Positions 9,903 to 21,585 of a DNA stretch of 64,000 nucleotides are shown piece by piece. Position numbers and translations under genes: made by a program. Location of the stretch: assembly GCA_973895155.1 (NCBI GenBank), contig OZ316896.1, positions 13,454,001 to 13,518,000 of the forward strand, read 5' to 3'. The stretch is from Marsupella aquatica. Taxonomy: Eukaryota; Marchantiophyta. Within the stretch, counting starts at the first letter, position 1, and the number at the start of each line of letters is the position of its first letter. Under the pieces are notes generated by a model. It was given only the letters and a program-made list of their open reading frames with translations, was not told the origin of the DNA and did no database searches.

Positions 9903-11468
9903 GCGTGCATTTCAGACGAGAAAGATGAATGGAATGCAGGGATGCAGAGGGAGTTGCAATCTTTAAGTGACAATAGAACATGGGAGCTGGTGCAGCTGCC
10001 AAGTGATCAACAAGTGGTGGATAACAAGTGGAAGGACAACTCTTCAGATGGAGGAGACAAGATATACAAGGCAAGGCTTGTTGCCAAGGGATTCACTCAA
10101 GAGAAGGGAGTGGATTACAATGAGGTCTTCTCTCCAGTTGCCAAGTATTCCACGATACAAATTTTGTGTCAACTTGTTGTGTTTTTTGATCTGGTGTTAG
10201 ATCAAATGGATGTTGTTACTGCTTTTCTTTATGGCACCTTGGAGGAAAAAATTTTCATGAGGCAACCACTGGGCTTTGTGAAGAAGGGCCAAGAGAGTTT
10301 AGTTTGCAGGTTACTTAAGTCCTTGTATGGATTGAAGCAAGCTCCTCGACAGTGAAACAAGCGGTTTGATGATTTCATGCTTGCACAAGGATTCACTAGG
10401 ATGGTGTATGACCCTTGTGTGTATACAAAATCAGTCAAGAATGGTGTGTTTGGTTTGCTCATTCTGGTGCTCTATGTGGATGACATGTTGATTGCGGCTA
10501 AGGATCAAACTGAGGTTGACAAACTCAAAGAAAAATTGAATTCTGAATTCCGAATGAACGATCTTGGGAAAGCCAAGAGGATCTTAGGTATGGAGATTAC
10601 GAGGAACTTTGAAACTGGACAATTGTGGTTGAATCAAGGCAAGTATGCTGAAAAGGTACTTGCAAGATTCAACATGGAAAATTGTAAGCCAATAAGTATT
10701 CCTTTGGCTCCACATTTCAAGTTATCATCGGCTTTCTGCCCCATGGATCCAGTGGAGAGAGGCTTGATGACTAAGGTTCCTTATGAGAAGGCAGTGGGCA
10801 GTCTAATGTATTTGATGACATGTACCAGGCCTGATCTAGCCCTAGCAATGGGCAAAGTGAGTAGATTCATGTCAAATCCAGGGAAGGTACATTGGGAGGC
10901 TCCCGGGGAGGCTGTGAAATGGATTCTCAGGTATCTTAAGGGCACAATAGACTATGGTCTGTTGTTTGATAGTAGATCAAACAAAACCAAATCTTTGGTT
11001 GGCTATGTAGATTCTGACTACGGAGGCTGTCTGGAAACAAGGAGGTCAACGACTGGGTATGTGTTTACTCTTGGAAGAGGATGCATAAGTTGGAGATCTA
11101 CCTTGCAGAAGTGTGTATCTCAGTCTACTACAGAAGCATAATATGTTGCAGCAGCAAAAGCAGCAAAGGAAGCAATTTGGTTGGATAAGCTTGTCACTGA
11201 GATGGGATTGGAGCATGGAAAAATGACTTTTCATTGTGACAGCCAAAGTGCGCTTCACCTAGCTATTAACCAGGTTATGGATAGCAGGGTGAAACACATT
11301 GACATCAGGTACCATTTTATTAGGCAAACAGTGTTTGATAAAATGTTTGAGCTAGTCAAGATTGATGGAAAGCTCAACCCGGCTGATGCTTTTACCAAAG
11401 TGATTCCTTTGGAGAGTTACTCAAGACACCGTGTTACTTTGCAAGTTTTGCATTTGCAGCACAAGTAG
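9903..11468 (+). pseudogene. copia reverse transcriptase and RNase H region, element 2, broken
   Basis: Reverse transcriptase landmarks are NRTWELVQLP, KARLVAKGFTQ, QMDVVTAFLYG, LYGLKQAPRQ and YVDDMLI near 10475. RNase H has GYVDSDYG, STTEA and HCDSQSALHLA. Disablements are a 12-bp in-frame deletion near 10031 removing the IYKL segment present in element 1, a TGA at 10353-10355 where element 1 has Trp (RQW), a TAA at 11139-11141 where element 1 has Glu (TEAE), and a 9-bp in-frame duplication near 10902. The original terminal TAG is at 11466-11468, matching element 1. Confidence 0.9.
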
Positions 11469-11660
11469 AGTAACTTAACAATATATAATTTCTGTATATG
11501 GGTTACTCAATCCTGTTATGGCTACGGCTTAATTCTAGTTAACCCTTAGTTAACCTTAAATGGTTTTTAGGGGGACACCTATGATTTTAGGTGATTGTCT
11601 AAAATTTCCCGCTGAGTATCTCATATGGATAGCAGAAATTGCAGTCCCCAAGACTAGAGT

Positions 11661-11672
11661 CAAGGGGGAGTT
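11661..11672 (+). other. Polypurine tract of element 2
   Basis: CAAGGGGGAG immediately before the 3' LTR, the plus-strand primer site. It is preceded by agactagagt, similar to the element 1 context. Confidence 0.82.
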
Positions 11673-12268
11673 TGTTAAGGATTGCTCTTAGTCTTGTGAC
11701 TCATAGGTTACGGCACTTAGGCTAACCACAGTTAGAATCTTAGCTGAGGTTAGGTTAGTCGTGTGTGACCTTGTATATACCAGGGCTAGTGTAAGCCGCT
11801 GGTGAGTGGTGCTTACTCATTGTAACAGAGCAACTTGAGGAAGAGAGAGGATGTGTGTTCGTCTACTCTTGAAGTAAAGCTTGAGTGTTCGTGTGGACGT
11901 AGCCTTGGAGAAAAGGTGAACCACGTAGAGATTGTGTCGATGGAATGAATCATGGTTGTATGGTCGTTGCGTGTGACTCATAGGTTACGGCACTTAGGCT
12001 AACCATAGTTAGGATCTTAGCTGAGGTTAGGTTAGTCGTGTGTGACCTTGTATATACCAGGGCTAGTGTAAGCCGCTGGTGAGTGGTGCTTATTCATTGT
12101 AACAGAGCAACTTGAGGAAGAGAGAGGATGTGTGTTCGTCTACTCTTGAAGTAAAGCTTGAGTGTTCGTGTGGACGTAGCCTTGGAGAAAAGGTGAACCA
12201 CGTAGAGATTGTGTCGATGGAATGAATCATGGTTGTATGGTCGTTGCGAATGACGTCTTAGTTCAACA
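11673..12268 (+). repeat. 3' LTR of element 2 with internal 277-bp tandem duplication
   Basis: The first copy, 11673-11971, matches 5' LTR positions 5369-5667. The second, 11972-12268, matches 5391-5687. The first copy lacks the LTR end and the second lacks the first 22 bases, so the total is 596 bp instead of 319. The breakpoint falls between gttgcg and tgtgactc with no obvious microhomology. Each copy has private substitutions. Retrotransposition makes two identical LTRs, so the duplication most likely arose after insertion. Confidence 0.95.
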
Positions 12269-12273
12269 AACTT

Positions 12274-13435
12274 GTCTCCAATTCGAATCCCTTTGTATGG
12301 TTCATGTGGACTTAGTACTGCCGCCGTTGGTAGTGATCTATATGACATTTCAAAAGTTGATTTGAGGGAACTTTAGTCTCCCATTAAATTAAAAATTCTT
12401 CCATATCGTTTTTTTGGTGGGCTCTTGGGGAGGTGTGTGTGTTGGGTTGGGGGGGGGGTGGGTGTGTTGGGTTGGTGGTGTGGTAGGGCCAAAATTCTTT
12501 AAGGGACTCTTTCTCCCTTTGTGTACCTTTCGTGACATTTGGTATAATTCATCATGATTTTACCTTTAAGGCTGGCTTTCCAACGCCTCAAGGATATTTT
12601 CTGAAGCCAGATGCGATCTTCACTGTTGGCGTTGGATTTCACTTTAAATGATGTTGTGGTTAGGGTAACGTGGTTGTAGTTCACTTTATAAAATTTGGGG
12701 TCACCTGTTGCAGTTGAAAACTTTGTCAAAGCTACGTGGGAATGGAATGGGGCCCAATTTGTGTAGGCCTGAAACAGTTTTATCCTCATTTTCAAACCTT
12801 TTGTGGCTATTTTTATTTCCGACCCCCTTGGTCTATTTCTATTTTAGGGCTTGAGTGCTGCAATAAATGTGGGCCCACAAAATCTGGAAATCCCTGTTTT
12901 GCAAAAGGGCAGGAATTTTATTCTCTAGCTGATGTATTTGGAAAGATAGATATACATGTAGCTGCAATTCCACAACACCACTACACTAGATGCTAACTCA
13001 TTATTAAAGCATCGCGGTTCCTCATCATATTGGTCCGAGATCCACCAGTTTGCCCCTTTTATAATCTACTTTTCCTGAAATTGTGGAGGAGGCTCGCATA
13101 GGGCAATGACTCGAATGTTAAAAAAGGGAGAAGATTTGGACACTTTATGTAGTTGAGACTACCGGTGGTTGACACTATAAAACTAACCGTGGGCCTAACT
13201 TGGCACTTCCTATTTCTCAGGTGACGAGTAGACCTACCCTCGTATCCTACAAAAGGTTTTCTTTTTTGGTGAATGCTTTGATACATGAAGTATTCCTATA
13301 TGAGGTTAATTTGTAGATTTAGAAGAGTTCTACACTTTGAGCTGTAGATTGCCTTGCATGGTGATCAAATGAGATTACACTCAGATTCACAACATTTCCA
13401 AATATGTTATGTTCCTTTGTATATTGGATTGTATT
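12274..13435. other. Spacer downstream of element 2, no gene seen
   Basis: No coding region is supported. There is a G-rich simple stretch around 12420-12485 (repeated gtgtgttgggttgg and a run of nine or more G) resembling another at 48410-48440. Confidence 0.5.
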
Positions 13436-13480
13436 TTAAGTGAAATGAGTACTAGGGTTTAGGGTACTCATTTCACTTAA
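13436..13480. repeat. Perfect 17-bp inverted repeat with telomere-like loop
   Basis: Arms at 13436-13452 (ttaagtgaaatgagtac) and 13464-13480 are perfectly complementary. The 11-base loop, tagggtttagg, contains the plant telomere unit TTTAGGG when the first base of the right arm is included. Confidence 0.9.
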
Positions 13481-16022
13481 ACTAGACTCTATTTTGAGCA
13501 ACTTCTATGGGAATTTGTGGTCCAAGAGATTGAGATGATGGCACATCAATGAATCAGATTTAGTTTTTAATATGCAGAAATGCTGCTGTTTGCATTGTTG
13601 CGCAATGTTACCAAACATGACTGTAAACAGACCAGACTACTTTGGGACATGTGGGTTTTCCCTGCCCCAGAGATTTGCTTCCTTAAAGTACATCCATGTC
13701 CCACTTGCAGATTTAGTTTAGACACTAGATGTGCATCATTAGTTCATCCCACTATTGCATACAAGTGGGCCCTTAGCTCATCACACTATGACTCTGGTAG
13801 ATCTTTTGCCCCTTTTTCCTTTTCCAATTTCTAGGTTTTGGGGTTTCCCTTTGCACACTCCTTTAGAGTTAGGTGTTTTTCTGCTTTGTACCTCTTTTGC
13901 ATTTTCTTCATTGTACTTTTCTTGGGTCTTTTTAAAAATAATCTGCAAAGTGGTCCTATATGTGAGTGGCTTCTATGTTTTAATGGTGTTTCTTCCCGAT
14001 CGACACGGGGAATGAATTAGGGCCTTCGATTAATCATTTTTTTGTGATCAGTTGCTGGGTTCAAATAGATCAAGCTCAGCAATTCAGCTACTAGCACAAT
14101 CAAACACAACTTCTCTTACTTCAAGCATCAGAAACAACAGACACATGGGTCAATTAAATGTTCCAGCATGATTCAACCTGGCAGTGGCCCCTTCAAACCC
14201 AGAGAATGGAACTCTAGCTCAACTCAATTCCTCAGATATCCAATGCATGGCCAAAACTAAACTAATAGCACTTTGAGTAACAAATAAAAAAAAGCATCTA
14301 TGTTGCAACAATGACGGTGCATTACTAGGCAGTCCATCACATCCAATTGACGGCCCTAATGCCCCCTTCAAGAAATCAGAAACATTTCGGCCGTTCGATG
14401 AATACTATTTATTGAACGGTAGCAGCGCCGTCGACATAGCCACGTGGTTATGAACTGACTGCACCTGTACTTCAATCCTGGCGTATTGTACTGTAGATAA
14501 GATGCTCTACCGAAGTACTAATTCTGAACTACATGCCTGGACCAGAATCCTATGGTCGGCATCACGCATCGAGCATTAATGAAGGTGGGTTTCGGCCAGG
14601 TGGCTGGAAGGGAATGGCTTTACTTCTCTAACAGTGACGTCCACTTTACGTGTCACCAAAAGTAGTGGACTTGTGTCCAGTACTGTGATGTACTGTGGTA
14701 AGCTTTTGAGAAGCGTTAGATACTGAGTGAGACACGGAGAACTGAGAGTAAGGCAAGGGTACCCTTTGCACCACATACGTTTATAACCAATTGTTTTTTC
14801 AAAAAATTGATATGCATGTTATTTTTTAAAAGAGATATTTGTTTGATGAACCCCCAAAATGAAACTTGTTATTTGATTGACCCTAGAGATCTCAACTGTC
14901 CAGATCTGAGATAGAAAGTTCCATCAACAATCCAGATTGGGGAAAAGTATCGAGGGGGTTGATTAAGCAAATTTTTTCCAGAAGGGGATCTACTAAGCAT
15001 ATCTCTTTTTCTTAAAGTATAAGGCAAAGAAGACTTAACCTGGCCGCCTCTGCTGTATCTTGAGGACTTTACGGAACCAAAAGCCCCAAAGATGAATTAG
15101 GGACTCTCAAAGCTTTCAAAAGTGTGTATGATGGTTTTCAACCATTAGGGAATGTTTATAATATTTTGACAAGGGTATGCAGTTTTTACTTTTATTTTTT
15201 CAGGTTTTTCACTAGCCTCTAGAGTGACTAATGGTAATGGCATATGACCAAAATAATCCTTATGGCAAAAATTATCCTTATGGCAAAAATTATGGACTCA
15301 AAATTTGGTAGTCAATGACTTTGTGTAGATAACCTAAAAGTACAGAGTTATGGGCTATCAAATTTTGAACTTTGATATGCCCTATTGAGTAAGCCAACCA
15401 GACCCTTTCAAAGGTGGACTGTCAAAATACATTAAATAAAATGAAGTACAACACTGCAATGGTCATTGTAGGGTCCAACTTGGCACCACAGAGTACACCA
15501 CTACTTGATTGAAGGATGACAAAACCTACAAAACGTTAGTTTTGATAAAGTAACCCAAAAATTTTGTTGGATGACTAAATCTATTCTATTTGAGCAAAAA
15601 AACATTGAGTGTTATCTCCGACTTTCAAACCAGCTATTGAGTTGGGGAATCTCCAACACTCAATATGATATCCTCAAAATTTTATACTCTGACTTCTTGC
15701 GTAATTTGTTTCACAAAAGCATAATAATTTTACATTTCATTTAGAATCTGTTGACGTATTTGAAAAAAGTACCTAGCTTAGTTTTGATTTGAACTTTGCT
15801 CTAGGCATCTACACTAAAGTACACAAATGTAGATTGTAGTTTGTAAGAAAAGATTTCTTGAAGGTAGGAAAATGAGTGTTGGAGATGCCCAAACGTTAAG
15901 CAAATATAAGTGCAGCTTGCTACTGGACCATGGACAGCAAATTGAAGGGAGAAAATGATTTGGCCCTTTGGTCTCCCTGGGGTTTTCCCTTGTTGCCCCC
16001 CCTTCATTGAATCTCCCTCCAT
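13481..16022. other. Gene-free stretch with dispersed repeat fragment
   Basis: No gene is supported. About 15230-15330 contains ccttatggcaaaaattat twice in tandem and resembles 29828-29915 (atatgacca...ttatggcaaaaa, then aaatttgrtagt), a dispersed repeat. The rest shows nothing I can name. Confidence 0.45.
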
Positions 16023-16765
16023 TGGGATCATGTCCTCTGGTTGGAAACTTTTTGTTTTTGGCAGTTTGATATATATTTATAAACCCAATGAACACTACCA
16101 TGAACAAACGTCATACCATGACCTATGAGCCTACAGTCCTTGCAGCCAAGGCTACACCGGCAGCATTCGGGTGGTCTCAAACTTGGGCTCTAACCGGCTA
16201 ACTTGCACTGGGGCTAGTTCCTCCAGGAAGTCACACATTACAAGCATAAAACATTGAGGTGCAAAAATATTTTACCTGTTAAACTTGCCTGCAGCCCTCA
16301 TCATCGGCACTAGTAACCTCCTGGGAGCACCTATGACGGCCCATATTTGAGACATGATCCCCTGGTGGGCTCTCTTGCTAGTGGGATCATGTCTCTAGGT
16401 TAATTTTTGGTTTTTTTGGGAGTGTGTTATTTACAAGTATAATATAATAAAGGATCCCCTTTTTTGTCCTTTGTCCCAATACAAAATAGTTCTTGGGCAG
16501 GAAAGATCCACAGCCGTTGGATTCGTTTGACTATTTTCCCTGACCATTGATGGTGTAGATGGGCACCCCTGGCGCATATGTACTTCTCACCCTACCCCAT
16601 AAATGCCCCAGCCCGACTTCCTATGGACGGGCCCTCCTTGCGTGGTGCAACACACGGGGATAGGGCTAGGGCTCATATATACTAAAAGTGAACAAGCAAG
16701 AATTAACCTCACACCAACTGTGTGAGACTACAGTCCACGCAGTTAAGGCTATACAGGTGAACAAA
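16023..16765. repeat. Two copies of a dispersed repeat, second interrupted
   Basis: gggatcatgtc... followed by a T-rich stretch occurs at about 16023 and again at 16384. A second shared block (gactacagtccacgcagttaaggctatac-like) occurs at about 16126-16160 and 16724-16757. In the second copy the two blocks are separated by roughly 250 extra bases. The family is unknown. Confidence 0.5.
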
Positions 16766-19557
16766 CAACTACCCGGTCGTTGACACTGCAATTTCATAAT
16801 CCTCCCACCGCTGATTTTATAGATCGACGATCGAGAACCACTACTGCAGTTTTCTGTCCTCGGAAAGTTCGCTTATTCAAAGATAAAACCACTACTGCAG
16901 TTTCAGTTCAGCTGAATTTATTAGTGCGCACACGCACACATATACACACAGATGGACGATCCGACACCTTCACAAGGCGTGGAGCAGACTGAGGTCAATC
17001 CTCGACAAAAGACTGCACAGTCATCCACAGCACAGCAGGCAGGCAGGGCGGCTGCTGCCAAAAGGACCGTTAGAAAATCATAACGCAGCAAAATTAGAAA
17101 TGAAAATGCAGCCAAATCACTATCCTGTCATCCTTCAAATTATGGTAAACTATGCTCAATCCTGTCTACAGAATTCCTTTCAGGATCTCCAGTTCTCCAC
17201 AGTCTCTGGACCTCTGGAACTCTGGATGAATATGACAGCACCTTGAGCGTGGAATGATCGACTGTATCTATTTAGAGTATACTATGATTATGAGCTGCGT
17301 CTTGGATGGCATTGGCTGCTGATTGATGCGCTTGCTGACACTGAAGGTCCTCTCAGACTCCCCGTTCAGTCAAATTGTCTGAGCTCCTCGTCACTGAACA
17401 AAAGTAGGGTCTCATGAGTGCTTTCGTAGGGTCTGAGTTCGTCGTCACGGTAGCGTTACAAGGTGCCCTGAAAATGAGGGATCTCTCAAAGTTATAGGAG
17501 CCGAGAAATCAGTACTCTTCTATTCATGACCCGGCCAATGGTCCGCGTCATGGTCGGTAAAGGAGTGTGCATAGGAGAGTTTTGCCGCATCGACTTGGAG
17601 ACTCTAGATTGGACCCTGGATCTTAGCAATAGACGGTCAGAGATCAGCTCATTGGACAGAAATGATTGCTGGGAGGAGTGTTACAGGACCTCTGCAGTAG
17701 AATGATAATTAACTGCTTCATAAATTTGTCAATGTTCTTCTGCGCTCGTAGTAGGCAGAAGAAGAATAGAGCTGCATTGCTTCCACTTGATTCTGTCAGG
17801 GCGTACTTCTGGAATTTGCTGAGGAGAACTGTAGTCCACTTCAAATTTTTGCGACAGTGATATTGAATCTCCTCACGTCTATACTATCATTATCCATGAA
17901 ATAAGTGTCTGAATAGGCAATATTCTAGCCAGACAGTGGGACTGTCAATGGTTGAGTCAAAAGGTCTAAATTTTCAGCTTGGACATGACAGAAATAGGAG
18001 CAGAGTCCCCTGGTGGACTAAAATTTTTCAAATTCAAATTTGTGTCCAACGAGCAGGGCCCGCAGAACTGGTGCTGAGCCTGGTGACACCCCAGAACCCA
18101 GATTCTAATTAAATCTTCGAAGCTATCATAGCTTCAGATTTCAAATTTTCAAGTCAGGGTCTGGTGCACATCATCCGTCCAATTGAAGTGGGAGTCAAGA
18201 TGACAGCCAGTCAAAGTTTTACGTCACAAAGAATTGGCATGATGCAGCCCCATCACCTTAGACCATTACTGGGAGCTCCGAGGGGAGCTCCGTTTGCTTT
18301 CCCCTATCAAAGTACAGTAAGAAGGTCGTAGACAATAGAGATGGAAGTCTATGTAGCAGTTGGGCAATCAGTATGACATTCTGCTAGCGTGGAATACACG
18401 AGTTGGTTAAGTAGAGAGATACTTTGCTCAAGGTAATATTCGTTGGCTCTTGCAAACCCTGCTCCTTTCCATCGTTCCATCAACGATCCCACTCATCCGT
18501 GTTGGTTCGTGGTGGATATTCAAATATCCTCAGACAACTTATTTCAGTGCTTGTTGTAACTTTTTCCTACCTTTGGAAGATATTTTCTATTAAACAATAA
18601 TAAGCTCAGAAAGGTGCTCAAGCACAAACGTGATCATGCCTAACATCGACATGCTGTCCATTAACTTGCTAAAATTGTGCTCTCCACAGAAGCCGTCATC
18701 ACTCAAGTTTGTTGTACCTAGTACTTCTTTCCCAAAATACCATGTCTTGCTTGCTAATTTAAATATTCATTGAGACTTGACGGCATCAATGAAACAATGA
18801 AGGAGGGAGCACATTTGCCCACACTAACTTTAGGACTAAGTTTCCCCTTTGGATAAATCTGAGCCGCACATTCCAAAGCTCCCTCTCGTTTTTTAGACAT
18901 CGGATTGAGTACAAGGGGGCGACCCAGTAGGTAAATTAGTTTGGGGTGCAGTTTACTGGTAATTTGGTGTAATTTTAAGATAGGTTAGTCAAAAGGGTTG
19001 CCTTAAACAAAACAACGAGGGTATAAGAGTGAAAGCACATACCAAAAGTTTGTTATGCTTCAATGCTGAAGTACTCAATAAGAGTATGCTGCAATCGCTG
19101 TGGAATGTAGTCCCTGGAGCAGGAAGCCCCCTTTGGCCTTTTGCTTGGGTTTTTTTGGCACCCTTTCTTGGTATTGTATCTTGCCCTCCAAAACATAATG
19201 ACCAACTCCCTAGAGTGAAGCCATGGGAGGGACAGGCATCGAGACTCTGGGTACAGAGAGCCCTTCCTGTGCCTATGGATGGGTATTTGGGCTAGTAAAC
19301 ATAAAAACAAAAGTAGTTGCTGCTAACTTATTTGGACAGAATTTCAGGATAGTATGGGTGTCCATGGAGTTGGCATTTAATATAAGTTTTTCTCCTTTTG
19401 TTTCTTTTGGGATCCATCATTATGCATCCATGCAAAAGGATGAGATAATTGTTGTCAGGACATTTTCCCTGTAGGTGTCCAATCAGAAGCTGAACTTTGT
19501 GTAATTCATAAGAAATCAGGATACATGAGAGTTTTCAAAATGGTCGACCAGTACAGA
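16766..19557. other. Gene-free stretch
   Basis: No ORF here resembles a known protein and no RNA gene was recognised. Short open frames (for example 16780-16992 and 19029-19295) lack recognisable motifs. Confidence 0.45.
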
Positions 19558-19702
19558 AGCTTCTGGAGACAATGAGGAGAACAGTAATGACCAATGTAAT
19601 AGAATTCGGCAATCCAAGCAGTTTTACACAAGCTTCTGGAGACAATGAGGAGAACAGTAATGACCAATGTAATAGAATTCGGCAATCCAAGCAGTTTCAC
19701 AA
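19558..19702. repeat. 73-bp tandem duplication
   Basis: Copy 1 at 19558-19630 and copy 2 at 19631-19702 (agcttctggagacaatgagg onward) are almost identical, differing near the right end. The flanking sequence is not recognised. Confidence 0.92.
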
Positions 19703-21585
19703 CCGCTTCCAATTTCTATGTCAGTCAAAGATTTGTGATCACCTTGCTGAGGGTTGATTGCCTAATAAGCTAGTTTCTAAGCCTCGTTTCTCTTCGTCAA
19801 ACGCACAGTTAACTTATTCCTCAGTTCAGCCTCAGTCCTCGGCTCATTTCATTGCATAGCTGTTGAGATCAATGAAAGCCTGTGATGGCTCATGTGTCAT
19901 GGAAATTCCAATGCTGTTTGTCCCGCTGTGGGCCTGTCTTTCTGCGCCCCTTCCTTCAGGCTCTTCGCCTGCTATGGTAGTCTTCCATGAGGAAGAGTTT
20001 GGAATCATTGCTCTCACCGAAAATCAACTTCAAACTTTGAAATGTGAATTTAGCTTCTATACGTATCAAATCAACTGCCTATCATAATTTGATAATTCCC
20101 ATGAGCCGTGAGATCTTCCACACGAATATGTGTGCTTCTAAAATCTCAGATCATATATGCCAAGTGAGACCAGGTTGACATCATCCGAAAGGATGTAGTC
20201 ACATGTTTAAACTTAATACTTCATATCATCTTCTACGACGCCGAATGGACAATGTGTCTTGAAATATGAGAACTGAACAATTTTCAAAAACGTACCGATG
20301 TTCCGCCCGTTGATACAAAATGAAAGAATAAGATATTTGTTTGTAATCAAAATAGTTCACAAATTCATATGAATTCTCGCGGCAATCAGCCAACGGTAGA
20401 TTTACACAAACTGTGAGACTATGCAGGTGAGAACTGAGTAAATAATACGTAAGTGGCCTGTTTGCCATTCTATCTGTGAATCGAACTAATTTTACACTCG
20501 CATCTGCAAACGAATCCATAGATGAGAAATGCACTTTGCATGGGCTTTCCCGCACTCCCATCAGGAACCAACATTTATTTCCTACACTTTCAGCTGTACA
20601 AACAAGCTAATGGGTCGGTCTGGGGACAACCCACATCTTGTGGTCAGAATTTTTGATCACCTACAATGACAGAAGACCCTGTCTATATCTACAGGTGGAA
20701 GCCCCCTGACATGTTCAAGACAAGTAGAAAACAAGCAAAACTTACTGAAAGGCATCCAGGATTGCAATCAAAACTTATTGAAAGGCATCCTGGATTGCTT
20801 AACAATTAAAAGCCGGTCTTCGACTTCCGATTAGTTAGTTTCGGTATCTTTCCAGTGAAATGGTGCACAACTGCTTGTCTGACTGCCTTTGGTCAGCTCT
20901 TCAATATCCCTCCGAATCAATCACTGTCCCAGGAACCAGCCTGGACCTTACGGAGAGAGGAGCAGCAGTAAAGACCCTTCTATATCCCCCTCCGAATCAA
21001 ACATCGTTCGAGGAACCAGCCTGGATCCTTACGGAGAGGGGAGCAGCAGTAAAGTACTGTTAGTCTCAACACCGAAGTTGTTCCTCATCGAGAGCATACT
21101 TGAGGTCGTTTGGGAGGCAGCAAAATCCATGTCCTCCGTGTCCCATTACGAATCCAAGAGGTGCTCACCCTTCTCCAGACTTTAGGAAGGTGGTCCAGAG
21201 TTGTAGACATTGATATGTGCCCTCTTTGAGACAAAGCTTCAGCATCTGGCTCAGGATGAAGCTTCTGTGAGAGCAACTATACGACCTGCGATCAAAACTT
21301 GGAGTCCAGGCCCTCTCTTTCTTCACATGACATTAAGAATTTTTGCTTTTACCCCCAGACTCGGGGAAATGGCAAAAAAGCGTTGTCTTGAGCATCTGCA
21401 GCGGCTTCAATATGACGTGCCTTAGCTCAAGCTCACGATTACACATCATCACACAGAATGTACAGCTCCATAGAATTGATTTCAATAGAGCCGGGCTCAT
21501 TATATAACTATTGCATTTTTTTGTACTCGGTGAGCTCTGCTCAGCTGGCTGCATATTTATAAGAGATTTGTTTCGTGAAGTTAAG
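19703..21585. other. Region downstream of the GST-hemerythrin gene, with two small tandem duplications
   Basis: No gene is supported. A 33-bp tandem pair lies at 20735-20798 (caaaacttaytgaaaggcat) and a pair of about 80-bp period lies at 20905-21054 (shared core aggaaccagcctgga). The part nearest 21585 probably includes the 3' untranslated region of the neighbouring gene, but no clear poly(A) signal was chosen. Confidence 0.5.

Larger units (their letters stand above)
5369..12268 (+). mobile_element. Complete Ty1/copia retrotransposon, element 2, coding-defective
   Basis: All landmarks are present: 5' LTR (5369-5687), initiator tRNA-Met type primer site (5690-5701), gag (7340-8242), pol (8243-11468), polypurine tract (11661-11672) and 3' LTR (11673-12268). 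A perfect 5-bp target duplication, aactt, lies at 5364-5368 and 12269-12273. The 5' LTR differs from the two overlapping 3' LTR copies by only 2 in 298 and 4 in 297 positions, all transitions, indicating a fairly recent insertion. Pol nevertheless carries six in-frame stops, a 2-bp deletion and small in-frame indels, so this copy cannot make a full polyprotein. A GC-rich stretch near 6430-6760 in the leader looks foreign to the rest. Confidence 0.97.

Noticed and set aside
14376-14440. Imperfect inverted repeat around cgttcgatgaat
   Set aside because: Two mismatches in 12 bp and no flanking duplication; too weak to call an element.
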